DNA of 64,000 bases from Cyrtodaria siliqua (lineage: Eukaryota; Mollusca; Bivalvia; Adapedonta; Hiatellidae). The notes beneath the pieces were generated by a model. That model was not told where the DNA came from. It made no database searches and saw only the letters and a list, made by a program, of their open reading frames with translations. The stretch spans positions 62,001 to 126,000 of the forward strand of contig JAWPHD010006800.1 of assembly GCA_037043455.1 (NCBI GenBank), given 5' to 3'. Made by a program: the position numbers and the translations under genes. Positions 23,587 through 36,134 of the stretch are shown here, piece by piece (position 1 is the first letter of the stretch; each line of letters opens with the position of its first letter).

Positions 23587-26304
23587 GACTTAATGGAAAT
23601 ATCTGAGAAACAGCATGTGTGAAGTGATAAACACTTGATGGAAATATCTGAGAAACAGCATGTGGAAGTGATGAACACTTAAAAGAAATAATTAAGAAAC
23701 AGCATGTGGAAGTGATGAACACTTGAAGGAAATATCTGAGAAACAGCATGTGGATGTGATAAACACTTAATGGAAATATCTGAGAAACAGCATGTGGAAG
23801 TGATGAACACCTAATGGAAATGATGAACACTTAATGGAAATATCTGAGAAACAGCATGTGGAAGTGATGAACACTTAATGAAAATATCTGAGAAACAGCA
23901 TGTGGAAGTGATGAACACTTAATGGAAATATCTGAGAAACAACATGTGCAAGTGATGAACACTTAATGGAAATATCTGAGAAACAGCAAGTGGAAGTGAT
24001 GAACACTTAATGGAAATATCTGAGAAACAGCATGTGGAAGTGATGAACACTTAATGGAAATATCTGAGAAACAGCATGTGGAAGTGATGAACACTTAATG
24101 GAAATATCTGAGAAACAGCAAGTGGAAGTGATGAACACTTAATGGAAATATCTGAGAAACAGCATGTGGAAGTGATGAACACTTAATGGAAAGATCTGAG
24201 AAACAACATGTGGAAGTGATGAACACTTAATGGAAATATCTGAGAAACAGCATGTGGAAGTGATGAACACTTAATGGAAATATCTGAGAAACAGCATGTG
24301 GAAGTGATGAACACTTAATGGAAATAATAAAGAAACAACATGTGAGAAGTGATAAACACTTGATGGAAATATCTGAGAAACAGCAAGTGGAAGTGATGAA
24401 CACTTAATAGAAATATCTGAGAAACAGCATGTGGAAGTGATGAACACTTGATGAAAATATCTGAGAAACAGCATGTGGAAGTGATGAACACTTAATGGAA
24501 ATAATTAAGAAACAGCATGTGATAAGTGATCAACACTTGATGAATATATCTGAGAAACAGCACGTGGAAGTGATGAACAGTTGATGGAAATATCTGAGAA
24601 ACAGCATGTGGAAGTGATGAACACTTAATGGAAATATCTGAAAAACAAAATGTGGAAGTGATGAACACTTAATGGAAATATCTGAGAAACAGCATGTGGA
24701 AGTGATGAACACTTAATGGAAATAATTAAGAAACAGCATGTGAGAAGTGATAAACACTTGATGGAAATATCTGAGAAACAGCATGTGGAAGTGATGAACA
24801 CTTAATGGAAATATCTGAGGAACAGCATGTGGAAGTGATGAACACTTAATGGAAATATCTGAGAACCAGCATGTGGAAGTGATGAACACTTAATGGAAAT
24901 ATCTGAGAAACAGCAGGTGGAAGTGATGAACACTTAAAGGAAATATCTGAGGAACAGCATGTGGAAGTGATGAACACTTAATGGAAATATCTGAGAACCA
25001 GCATGTGGAAGTGATGAACATTTAATGGAAATAATTAAGAAACAGCATGTGACAAGTGATAAACACTTGATGGAAATAGTTGAAACATCATGCGAAAAGT
25101 GATAAACACATGATGGAAATATCTAAAAACAGGATGTAAGAAACGATGAACACTCGATGGAAATATTTGAGAAACATCATACAATAATCCAGAAACATCA
25201 CTTGAGAAGTGGGAAGTGATAAACACATAACACTTTGAGAAACCTCATTTGAGAAGTGATAATAATTGAATGATGAATATCCAAGAAAGGTTGAATAAGT
25301 CATGATAACAGTAAATATTTGATAAACATAGTGGGTCCTGTGGGAGGGCAGTTATAAACTCTGGAGTCAATGTTTAACACTGTTCCGTTCCACTGCAAAA
25401 TGTCAAAATAAGAAGACTTATGGCTTACAAGAAGTGATAAACACTTAATGGAAATATCTGAGAAACAGCATGTGGAAGTGATGAACACTTAATGGAAACA
25501 ATTAAGAAACAGCATGTGAGAAGTGATAAACACTTGATGGAAATATATGAGAAACAGCATGTGGACATGATAAACACTTGATGGAAATATCTGAGAAACA
25601 GCATGTGGAAGTGATGAACACTTAATGGAAATATCTGAGAAACAGCATGTGGAAGTGATGAACACTTAATGGAAATAATTAAGAAACAACATGTGAGAAG
25701 TGATGAACACTTAATGAAAATATCTGAGAAACAGCATGTGGACGTGATGAACACTTAATGGAAATAATTAAGAAACAACATGTGAGAAGTGATGAACACT
25801 TAATGAAAATATCTGAGAAACAGCATGTGGACGTGATGAACACTTAATGGAAATAATTAAGAAACAGCATGAGAGAAGTGATAAAAACTTGATGGAAATA
25901 TCTGAGAAACAGCATGTGGAAGTGATGAACACTTAATGGAAATATCTGAGAAACAGCATGTGGAAGTGATGAACACTTAATGGAAATAATTAAGAAACAG
26001 CATGTGAGAAATGATAAACACTCGATGGAAATATATGAGAAACAGCATGTGGATGTGATAAACACTTGATGGAAATATCTGAGAAACAGCATGTGGAAGT
26101 GATGAACACTTAATGGAAATATCTGAGAAACAGCATGTGGAAGTGATGAACACTTAATGGAAATAATTAAGAAACAGCATGAGAGAAGTGATAAAAACTT
26201 GATGGAAATATCTGAGAAACAGCATGTGGAAGTGATGAACACTTGATGGAAATATCTGAGAAACAGCATGTGGAAGTGATAAACACTTGATGAAAATATC
26301 TGAA
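23587..26304. repeat. 44-bp satellite, array B, left part
   Basis: Unit AACACTTAATGGAAATATCT then GAGAAACAGCATGTGGAAGTGATG, 44 bp, in more than 50 copies. A second unit type with AATTAAGAAACAGCATGTGAGA alternates in places, giving higher-order patterns. Diverged units lie at 25060-25265. A partial copy of segment S (25266-25432) sits in the middle. All minus-strand open frames here follow from absence of stops in the unit, not from a gene. Confidence 0.93.
25266..25432. repeat. Partial segment S copy inside array B
   Basis: ATGAATATCCAAGAAAGGTT, ATAAACATAGTGGGTCCTG and TCAATGTTTAACACTG match 23285-23455 and 3855-4015 in order. It shows that the satellite and the end of S were amplified together at least once. 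Confidence 0.8.
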
Positions 26305-29109
26305 CAAGAGGCCCAAGAGGGCCTGTGGACGCTCTACTGGCTCAAGATAAAGTTTATGTATAATGGACCATAAGTCTTTCAAAAATCATTCAACCAGAAC
26401 ATGGCGATGACAGGTGCAACTAGGCTTAGTACTGATCATTCTCGCCAAGATTCGCTGAAATCTGGCAAAGAGTTCAGAAGAGACCAATCTGGACAAAGTT
26501 TGTGTATTAAAACATTTAAAGGGTCACAACTCTGCCAAAAATCATTCAACCGAAATATGGCGATGATATGCACAACTGAGGCTTGATACTGATCATCCTT
26601 GTCAAGTTTCGTCTATATCCAGCCGTTCAGGAGAATTAGCCTGGAAAAAAATTGTGGTATCAAAATCCTTTAAAGGGCCATCACTCTGCCAAATATCTGT
26701 AAACCGGAACGTGACAATGACATGCACAACTAGGCTTGGTGCTGATCATCCCTGCAAAGTTTCATTGAAATCTGGAGAGGGGTTCAGGAGAAGTATATTA
26801 GACAAAGTTTGTGTATTAAAACCTTTAAAGGGCCATAATTCTGCCAAAAAAATCATTTAACCGGAATACGCCAATGATTTGCACAACTAGACATGGAATT
26901 GATCATCCCTAAAAAGCTTCGTTTGAATCCGGCCAGAGGTTCAGGAGAACTAGTGAGAACAAAGTTTGTGTATTAAAACCTTTAAAGGGCCGTAACTCCG
27001 CCAAAAATCATTCAACCAGAACACGGCCATGATGTGCACAACTAGATGTAGAATCGATCATCTCTAAAATGTTTCTTTAATCCGGCCAGGGGTTCAGGAG
27101 AACTAGTCAGAACAAAGTTTGTGTACTCAAACCTTTAAAGGGCTATAACTCTTGCCAAAATCATTCAACTGGAACACGGTGACTATGTACAACTAGGCTT
27201 GGTACTGAACATCCCTGCAAAGTTTCAATGAAATCCGGCCAAATGAAGACCCTTTCATCTTAATGAGGCAAAGATATAGCATATTTCAGAAAATCAAGGA
27301 CCATGCCTCCGATGTAAATGGTCCAATCTGGATGGTTTTCGAACTCGTTCAAGCTTTCATTGATATTAACAATCTGGTAAAGTTTCTAAAAGATCGGATG
27401 AAAGATGAAGGCAATATCGTCTTGAGGCAAAATATAGGATTTTTAACTAAATCAAGGGCCATAACTCCACTGTTACTATTCCGATCTGGCTGGTTTTCAA
27501 ACATGACTGAGCTTTCATTGATATGAACAATCTCGTAAAGTTTCATAAAGATCGCATGAAAAATGAAGGCCCTATCATCTTGAGGCAAAATATAGCATTT
27601 TTAACTAAATCAAGGGCCATAACTCATATGTTACTGGTCCGATCTGGCTGGTTTTCGAAATTGTCTGAGCTGTCATTGATATAAACAATCAGGTAAAGTT
27701 TTGTAAAGATCAGATGAAAGATGAAGGCCCTATCGAATTAACGAGGCAAAATATAGCATTTTTAACTAAGTCAAGGGCCATAACTCCGCTGTTACTGGTC
27801 CGATCTTTCTGGTCTTCAAAACTGTTTGAGCTTTCATTTATATAAACAATCTGGTAAAGTTTTGTTAAGATCAGATGAAAGATGAAGGCCCTATTGTCTT
27901 AACGAGGCAAAATATAGCATTTTTAACTAAATCAAGGGCCATAACTCCCCTGTTAATGGTCCGATCTAGCTGGTTGTTGAAGTTGTCTGAGCTTTCATTT
28001 ATATAAACAATCTGGTAAAGTTTGGTAAAGATTGGATGAAAGATTGTTTAATGAGACAAAATATAGCATTTTTAACTAAATCAAGGGCAAAAACTCCGCT
28101 GTTAATGGCCGATCTTGTTGGTTATCAAACTTGTCCGAGTTTTCATAGATATTAACAATCTGTGCAAGTTTGGTAAAGATCAAATAATAAATGAAGGTGC
28201 TAGAGTGTTCCCGAGGCTTATTATGGCATTTTTCAGCAAAACAAGGGCCATAACTCCGGTGAAATTATTTCGATCTAGCCGGTTTTCAAACTTGTCCGAG
28301 CTTTCATTGATATAAAGACACTGGTAAAGTTAAGTAAAGGTCCGATAAATATTGAAGGCCCTAGAGTGTTCACAAGGCAGAAAATAGCATTTTTCAGAAA
28401 AAACAAGGGCCATTACTCCGGTGTTACTGATTGGATTTAGCTGGTTTTCGAAATTATTTGAGCTTTCATTGATATTAACAATCTGTGAAAGTTTGGGAAA
28501 GATCAAATAATAAATGAATGTGCTAGCGTGTTCACAAGGCAGAAAATGGCATTTTTCAGAAAAAACAAGAGCCATAACTGACATGAGGTGTTACTGACCC
28601 AATTTAGCTGATTTTTGAACTTGTCCAAGCTGTCATTGGTATTAAAAGTCTGTGCAAGTTTGGTATCGATCAAATAATAAATGAAGGTGTAAGAGTGTTC
28701 ACAAGGCAGAAAATATCAATTTTCAGAAGAAACAAGGGCCATAACTCCAGTGTTACTCATCTAATTTGGCTGGTTTTCGAACTTGTCCGAGCTTTCATCG
28801 ATATTAACAATCTGTGCAAGTTTGGTAAAGATCAAATAATAAATGATGGTGCTAGAGTGTTCACAAGGCTTTATATGGCATTTTTCAGCAAAACAAGGGC
28901 CATAACTCTAGTGAAATTTATCCGATCCGGCTGGTTTTCGAACTTGTCCGAGCTTTCATTGATATAAAGACACTGGCAAAGTTTCGAAAAGATTCAATTA
29001 ATAATGAAGGCCCTAGAGTGTTCACAAGGCAAAAGTTAACAGACGGACGACGGACGGACGACGGACGGACAGACGACGGACGACGGACAACTCACCATCC
29101 CATAAGCTC
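26305..29109 (+). mobile_element. HINE, family 1 ends, three core types, 3' truncated
   Basis: The 5' end is CAAGAGGCCCAAGAGGGCCT plus GCTCTACTGGCT. Three successive core types follow: about 26340-27240 (units ~155 bp with CCAAAAATCATTCAACC), about 27240-28080 (family-1 units with TTTTTAACTAAATCAAGGGC), and about 28080-29035 (units with AGTGTTCACAAGGCAGAAAA). An ACGG microsatellite lies at 29041-29090. It stops at CATAAGCTCT, lacking the hairpin and CTAA, and about 11 bp of satellite are missing at the junction. It splits array B. Confidence 0.85.
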
Positions 29110-30878
29110 TTGGAAATGATGAACACTTAATGGAAATATCTGAGAAAAGCATGTGGAAGTGATGAACACTTGATGGAAATATCTGAGAAACAGCATGTGG
29201 AAGTGATGAACACTTAATGGAAAAAATTAAGAATCAGCATGTGATAAGTGATCAACACTTCATGGAAATATCTGAGAAACAGCATGTGGAAGTGATGAAC
29301 ACTTAATGGAAATAATTAAGAAACAGCATGTGAGAAGTGATAAACACTTGATGGAAATATCTGAGAAACAGCATGTGGAAGTGATGAACACTTAATGGAA
29401 ATAATTAAGAATCAGCATGTGATAAGTGATCAACACTTCATGGAAATATCTGAGAAACAGCATGTGGAAGTGATGAACACTTAATGCAAATATCTGAGAA
29501 ACAGCTTGTGGAAATGATGAACACTTAATGGAAATAATTAAGAAACAGCATGTGAGAAGTGATAAACACTTGATCAAATATCTGAGAAACAACATGTGGA
29601 AGTGATGAACACTTAATGGAAATATCTGAGAAACAGCATGTGGAAGTGATGAACACTTAATGGAAATACCTGAGAAACAGCATGTGGAAGTGATAAACAC
29701 TTGATGAAAATATCTGAGAAACAGCATGTGGAAATGATGAACACTTAATGGAAATATCTGAGAAACAGCATGTGGAAGTGATGAACACTTACTGGAAATA
29801 TCTGAGAAACAGCATGTAGAAGTGATAAACACTTGATGGAAATATCTGAGAAACAGCATGTGGAAGTGATGAACACTTAATGGAAATAATTAAGAATCAG
29901 CATGTGATAAGTGATCAACACTTCATGGAAATATCTGAGAAACAGCATGTGGAAGTGATGAACACTTAATGGAAATATCTGAGAAACAGCTTGTGGAAGT
30001 GATGAACACTTAATGGAAATAATTAATAAACAGCATGTGATAAGTGATCAACACCTGATGGAAATATCTGAGAAACAGCATGTAGAACTGATGAACACTT
30101 AATGGAAATAATTAAGAAACAGCATGTGATAAGTGATCAACACCTGATGGAAATATCTGAGAAACAGATGTGGAAGTGATGAACACATAATGGAAATAAT
30201 TAAGAAACAGCATGTGGACATCACGAACACTCAATGGAAATATCTGAGAAACAGCATGTTGAAGTGATGAACACTTAATGGAAATAATTAAGAAACAGCA
30301 TGTGGAAGTGATAAACACTTGATGGAAATATCTCAGAAACAGCATCAGGAAGTGATGAACACTTAATGGAAACATCTGAGAAACAGCATGTGGAAGTGAT
30401 GAACACTTAATGGAAATAATTAAGAAACAGCATGTGAGAAGTGATGATCACTTAATGGAAATATCTGAGAAACAGCATGTGGATGTGATGAACACTTAAT
30501 GGAAATAATTAAGAAACAGCATGAGAGAAGTGATAAACACTTGATGGAAAAATCTGAGAAACAGCATGTGGACGTGATGAACACTTAATGGAAATATCTG
30601 AGAAACAGCATATGGAAGTGATAAACACTTGATGGAAATATCTGAGAAACAGCATGTGGACGTGATGAACACTTAATGGAAATTAAGAAACAGCATGAGA
30701 GAAGTGATAAACACTTGATGGAAATATCTGAGAAACAGCATGAGAGGTGATGAACTCTTAATGGAAATAATTAAGAAACAGCATGAGAGAAGTGATAAAC
30801 ACTTGATGGAAATATCTGAGAAACAGCATGTGGACGTGTTGTACACTTAATGGAAATAATTAAGAAACAGCATGTGAA
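29110..30878. repeat. 44-bp satellite, array B, right part
   Basis: Continues the same 44-bp unit in phase-compatible form after the HINE: TGGAAATGATGAACACTTAA and so on. It mixes the two unit types (ATCTGAGAAACAGC and AATTAAGAAACAGC). It ends abruptly at CATGTGAAACAGGAGC. Confidence 0.92.
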
Positions 30879-31395
30879 ACAGGAGCTATCGGAGAACAGC
30901 GCAGCTTGACTATTCGTTTTTTCAGAGAATAATAAATTATATAGCCAGTATATACCATCAGAAAACAATTCTAAAACAATGTGGGGGTGGTGTATGGGGG
31001 CGGGTATAGGAACTCGGGCCGATATAAAATTAATGTTAGAATCTCATACAAATTATTTTAAAGAAATTTGTGGTCGGAAGGCAACTCAGGGAGGTAAGGT
31101 ATATCTGGCAATTTTTATTCTGGTCTCATTTCAGTTTGTTTTTATTGATATTTCATCTGTGTATCTGTTTTTAAGCTAAATTGTTTTATATGTAAATGAT
31201 TGCGTTCAAATTAAAATTTTATTATCAAAATAAGAAGATAAAATGAAAACAATTCCCCTACCCCTGTCCTCCATGTGAAGGGAGCCCATAAACAAATAGG
31301 GGGTGGAGGGTGTGGAAGCAGGGTGGCAGCGCATCATTGATATAGGTGTAGATTTGATAAAACAAACCAACAAAGACATATGTAAAAAAAAAAAA
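30879..31395. other. Low-copy stretch between satellites
   Basis: No tandem or dispersed repeat recognised. It has a GT/G-rich spot at about 30980-31020 and an A-run at 31383-31399 just before the next satellite. Short frames on both strands (66 and 73 codons) show nothing recognisable. Confidence 0.6.
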
Positions 31396-32290
31396 AAAAG
31401 GACTAGTGGCCTGGTTGCAGCATACAATTATTCACTCGTAGACTGGCAATGTGAAGCCAGTACTCTAGTGGCCTGGTAGCAGCATACCAGCACTTACTAG
31501 TAAACTGGCAATGGGAAACCAGTACTTATAGAATTGAAACTAATGGCCTGGTAACAGGATACCAGTACTTATAGATTACAAACTAGTGACCTGGTAGCGG
31601 CATACCAACACTCATTAATAGAAAGGCAACAGGACAGTACTTATAGAATGGTAGCCTGACAACGGGAAACCAGTATTTATAGAATAGAAACTAGTGGCCT
31701 GGTAACAGGATACCAGTGCTGATAGATTGAGAACCAGTGGCCTGGAAGCGGCACACCAGCACTCACTAGCAGACTGGCAACGGGATACCAGTACTTATAG
31801 AATGGAAACCAGTGGTCTGGTTGCGGCATACCAGCACTCACTCGTAGACAGGCAACGTCAAACCAGTACTTATAGAATAGAAAATAGTAGCCTGGTGACG
31901 GGATACCAGTTCTTATAGAATGAAAACTAGTGGCCTGGTAGCAGCATACCAGCACTCACCAGTAGACTGGCAACGGGATACCAGTACTTATAGATTGGAA
32001 ACTAGTGGCCTGGTAGCGGCACACCAGCACTCACTAGTAGACTGGCAATGTGATAGCAGTACTTAAAGAATACAAACTAATGGCCTGGTAATGGGCTACA
32101 AGTACATACAGAATGAAAACTAGTGGCCTGGTAGTGGCATACCACCACTCACTAGTAGACTGGCAACTGGATACCAGTACTTATAGAATGGAAACCAGAG
32201 GCCTTGTAACAGGATACCATTACTTATAGAATAGCAACTAGTGGCCTGGTAACAGCATACCAGGACACACTATTAGACTGGCAACTGGAT
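31396..32290. repeat. ~76-bp satellite with CTGGTA/TACCAG hairpins
   Basis: Each full unit contains two related sub-blocks: GCCTGGTAGCAGCATACCAG followed by CACTCACTAGTAGA, and CTGGCAACGGGATACCAG followed by TACTTATAGAATGGAAACTA. The phrase AGTGG(C/T)CTGG recurs at spacings of about 76 bp (for example 31735 to 31811 and 31929 to 32004). Both sub-blocks have inverted arms around a six-base centre. Confidence 0.88.
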
Positions 32291-34064
32291 AAGATGCTTG
32301 CTTAAATACCAGATGTACATAAGTGGCTGGTTTAAGTACCAGGCAAACATAAGAGCTTTGTTTAAATACAGGTGTACATAAATTAAGAGCCTGGTTTAAT
32401 TACTAGGTGTACATCAGAGCCTGGCTTAAATACCAGATGTACATAAGAGCCTGGTTTAAGTACCAGGTGTACACAAGAGCCTTGTTTAAATAACCTAATA
32501 TCCTCATTTAAAAGCGAGGTGGACATAAGAGCCTCATTTAAATACCACATGTACTTCAGAGCCTGGTTTAAATACCAGATGTATATCAGAGCCTGGTTTA
32601 AATACCAGATGTAGATAAGAACCTCATTTAAATACCAGATGTTAATACCAGATGTAGATAAGAGCCTTATTTAAATACCAGGTGTACATAATAGCCTGGT
32701 TTAAATACCATGTATAGATAAGAGAATGGTTTAAATACCATGTGTAGATAAGAGCCTTGTTTAAATACCAGGTGAACTTCAGAGCCTGGTTTCAATACCA
32801 GGTGTACATTACAGGCTTGTTTAAATACCATGTGTACATCAGAACCTGGTTTAAATACCAGATGTACATCATAGCCTGGTTTCAATACCAGGTGAACATA
32901 ATAGCCTTATTTAATTACCAGGTATACTTCAGAGCCCGGTTTAAATATCAGGTGTACATCAGAGCCTGATTTAAATACCAGATATAGATAAGAGCCTCAT
33001 TTAAATACCAGGTGTACACCAGAGCCAGGTTTCAATACGAGGTGTAGATAAAAGCCTTGTTTAAATACCAGGTGAACTTCAGAGCCTGGTTTCAATACCA
33101 GGTGTACATAACAGCCTCGTTTAAATACATTGTGTACATCAGAGACTGGTTTAAATACCAGGTGTAGCCTGGTTTAAAAACCAGGTGAACTTAAGAGCCT
33201 CATTTAAATACCAGGTGTACATCAGACCTGGTTTAAATACCAGATATAGATAAGAGCCTCATTTAAATACCAGGTGTACATAAAAATGAATGAATGGTGT
33301 TTTACGGCACATAAGAGCCTGTTTTAAATATCAGACGTAGATAAGAGCCTTGTTTAAATACCAGGTGTACATAAAAGCCTGGTTTAAATACCAGATATAG
33401 ATAAAAGCCTCATTTAAATACCAGGTGTACATAAGAGCCTGGTTTAAATACCCTTGTGTAGATAAGAGCCTCATTTAAAACCAGTTGTACATAAGAGCCT
33501 GGTTTTAATACCAGATGAATATAAGAGCCTTATTTAAATACCAGGTGTAGATAAGAGCCTCATTTAAATACCAGGTGTACATAAGAGCCTGGTTTAAATA
33601 TCAGATGTAGATAAGAGCCTTGTTTAAATGCCAGGTGTAAATAAGAACCTGGTTTAAATACCAGGTGTAGATAAGGGCTTTGTTTAAATGCCAGGTGTAC
33701 ACCAGAGCCAGGTTTAAATACCGGGTGTTGATAAGAGCCTTGTTTAAATACCAGGTGAACTTCAGAGCCTTGTTTCAATACCAGGTGTACATAACAGCCT
33801 CATTTAAATACCAGCTGTACATAAGACCTGGTTTAAATACCAGGTGAACATAAAAGCCTTATTAAATACCAGATGTAGATAAGAGCCTCATTTAAATACC
33901 AGGTGTACATATGAGCCTGGTTTAAAAACCAGGTGAAAATAAGAGCTTATTTTAAATACCAGGTGTATATCAGAGCCTGGTTTAAATATCAGGTGAACAT
34001 AAGAGCCTCATTTAAATACCAGCTGAACATAAGAACCTGGTTTAAATACTAGGTGAACATAAGA
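32291..34064. repeat. 30-bp satellite with CCTGGT/ACCAGG hairpin
   Basis: Unit AGAGCCTGGTTTAAATACCA plus GGTGTACATA, 30 bp, in about 58 variable copies. Each unit includes arms CCTGGT and ACCAGG around TTAAAT. Because 30 is a multiple of three, several 60-75 codon frames stay open on both strands with a ten-residue period; these are repeat artefacts. Confidence 0.93.
33284..33308 (-). mobile_element. Tail-only retroposon micro-insertion, 25 bp
   Basis: AAATGAATGAATGGTGTTTT plus ACGGC interrupts one 30-bp unit and is flanked by ACATAA on both sides (33278-33283 and 33309-33314). A TGAA-repeat plus a short unique piece looks like the extreme 3' end of a LINE or SINE inserted by target-primed reverse transcription. 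Confidence 0.65.
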
Positions 34065-34469
34065 ATTGAATTGGGTTTTAAGGTGCACCAACACATGAAA
34101 GGTTATATGGCGCCTAACAGGCATGAACATGCCAGGCTCATCCTCCATGTACATCGAGATACAATACGGGAATATGGGCCTAGAACCTTTCCACCCTGAA
34201 CTGCAGAGTTACTGCAAATTCTATCGTAGAAACTCCATTTACGCTGGAGCCAGGTTTATTGTTTTTCTGTCACTGCTCTTTTGATGTGAGCAAGATGGCA
34301 CCTAAAACAATGCAGGGATCATGATGAAGACCTTTAATGAACATGAACAAAAAATGATAAAATGAACATGAATTTGGGGGGATTCTACCCCTCTGCCTAC
34401 CCCTCCAAAGGGATCTGCAGTGGCCCTATACTTTGCCCCGTGACCAAACAGGGCCCCCGGGAAACACAT
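34065..34469 (-). mobile_element. SINE-like retroposon (AATTC-tailed)
   Basis: Minus-strand element: the 5' end is GC-rich with GGGGC near 34450, and the 3' end is GGTGCACCTTAAAACCCAAT TC-type at the left. It is flanked by GAACATAAGA (34055-34064 and 34470-34479), both part of the 30-bp satellite. Near full length for this family. Confidence 0.8.
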
Positions 34470-34479
34470 GAACATAAGA

Positions 34480-34880
34480 GCCTGGTTTAATTAATAACTA
34501 ACAGTTTTAGTTTTAAACTCTAGTCCTAACTGCATATCCACTGCGATTTTTTTTGTTGTGAAAATTAACACATTGTCATCTGATGCAACATGTAATTGTA
34601 AATCTTCTAATCTACCAGGCAAACAACTATTGCGGGTCTGTATTTACAACATGTTAACTAGAGGACTTTAAAAATTCCTCACTGAAAATAAACAAAGATT
34701 ATACAATAGTTTAAAATCATCAGTTGTGAATATAATTATTTTCACTTGTGCTTGCTTCACAAAGCATGAAATTGATTATTGCAAAAATCTGTGTTTGAAT
34801 GGTCGATGGACAAGGGATATCATCAAGTCAATTAGCAAACAAAGAAGTAAATAGACTAACATTTTAATGCTCAAGTAAAT
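34480..34880. other. Low-copy AT-rich spacer
   Basis: No repeat or gene recognised between the retroposon and the following TIR element. Confidence 0.6.
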
Positions 34881-35164
34881 CAGTAGCGTAGCTGCCTATA
34901 GGCACTGTAGGCACGTGCCTACACAGTCCCCAGAAATCAAAAAAGTAAAAATGCCAAAAAATGCAATAAAACAGAGGGTGGTATGGGGTGGAGAGATATG
35001 GTCAGCTCATACCAATTATTACTCGTGCTCATTTCAGAAAATAACAGTCAAACAGTTTTCACTTGCGGTCTTTTGGAACCAAACCCACCATGATTATGCA
35101 AATTTTCCCCTGGACCCCATAGACCTTGTGCCTACACACTGATTTAAACACAGCTACGCTCCTG
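34881..35164. mobile_element. TIR element, probable 5-bp TSD, 284 bp
   Basis: Termini CAGTAGCGTAGCT and AGCTACGCTCCTG match as inverted repeats with two differences. Flanks are TAAAT (34876-34880) and GAAAT (35165-35169). The surrounding satellite phrase is AAGTAAATAGGTAAC, so a 5-bp TAAAT duplication with one later change explains it. The 75-codon plus frame inside (34915-35142) shows no recognised domain. Confidence 0.72.
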
Positions 35165-35309
35165 GAAATAGGTAACATTTTAATGGTTAAGTTAATATGT
35201 AACATTTTAATGCTTCAGTAAATAGGCAACATTCTTAATGCTTAAGTAAATAGGTAACATTTGAATGCTTGAGTAAACAGGCAACATTCTTACTGCTTAA
35301 GTAAATAAT

Positions 35310-35795
35310 TGAATTGAACTGAATTGGGTTTTAAGGCACACCAACACATGAAAGGTTATATGGCACCTAACAGGAATGAACATCCCAGGCTCATCCTCCA
35401 TGTACATCAAGATAAAATATAGAGAATGGGACTAGAACCGTCTCACCTGCAGAACTGCAGAGTTGATGCAAATTCTATTGTAGACACTCCATTTACGCTG
35501 GAGCCACGTTTATGTTTTTCTGCAACTGCTCTAGTGATTTGAGTGAGATGGCACCTGAAACAATGCAGGGGTCATGATGAAGACCTTTAATGAGCATGAA
35601 CAATTGAATTGAATTGGGTTTTAAAGGCGCACCAACATGAACAAAAAATGATAAAATGAACATGAATTTAGTGTGGGTGGGGGTGGGTGGGATGGTCGGG
35701 GAGTTGGGGGTGGGGGCGGGGTTTTACCCCTATGCTTACCCATCCAGCGGGATTTGCAGTGGCCCTATTCTTTGCCCCGGAACCACACGGGGCGC
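35310..35795 (-). mobile_element. SINE-like retroposon carrying a nested tail-only insertion
   Basis: Same family as 9135-9521, in the 27/28-bp satellite. At 35603-35636 it contains an extra 34-bp copy of the family's own 3' tail flanked by ATGAACA (35596-35602 and 35637-35643). This mark defines a subfamily seen in most copies of the satellite field. The G-rich run at 35675-35720 follows it. Confidence 0.82.
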
Positions 35796-36134
35796 TTAAG
35801 TTAATAGGTAACTTTTGATGCTTAAGTTAACAGGCATCATTCTAAATGCTTAAGTAAATAGGTAACATTTGAATGCTTAAGTAAATAGGTAACATTTGAA
35901 TGCTTAAGTAAACAGGCAACATTCGTAATGCTTAAGTAAATAGGCAACATTTGAATGCTTAAGAAAATAGGTAACATTTGAATGCTTAAGTAAACTGGCA
36001 ACATTCTTAATGCTGAAGTAAATAGGTGACATTTGAATGCTTAAGTTAACTGGCATCATTCTTAATGCTTAAGTAAATAGGTGACATTAAACAGGCAATA
36101 TTCTTAATGCTTAAGTAAATAGGTAACATTTGAA

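Noticed and set aside
23459..30968. Minus-strand frames of 60-155 codons across array B
   Set aside because: They repeat with 44-residue period from the 44-bp unit; no non-repeat domain, no plausible start context.
32667..33778. Frames of about 70 codons on both strands with a ten-residue period
   Set aside because: Generated by a 30-bp unit; both strands are open at once, which a real gene would not show.
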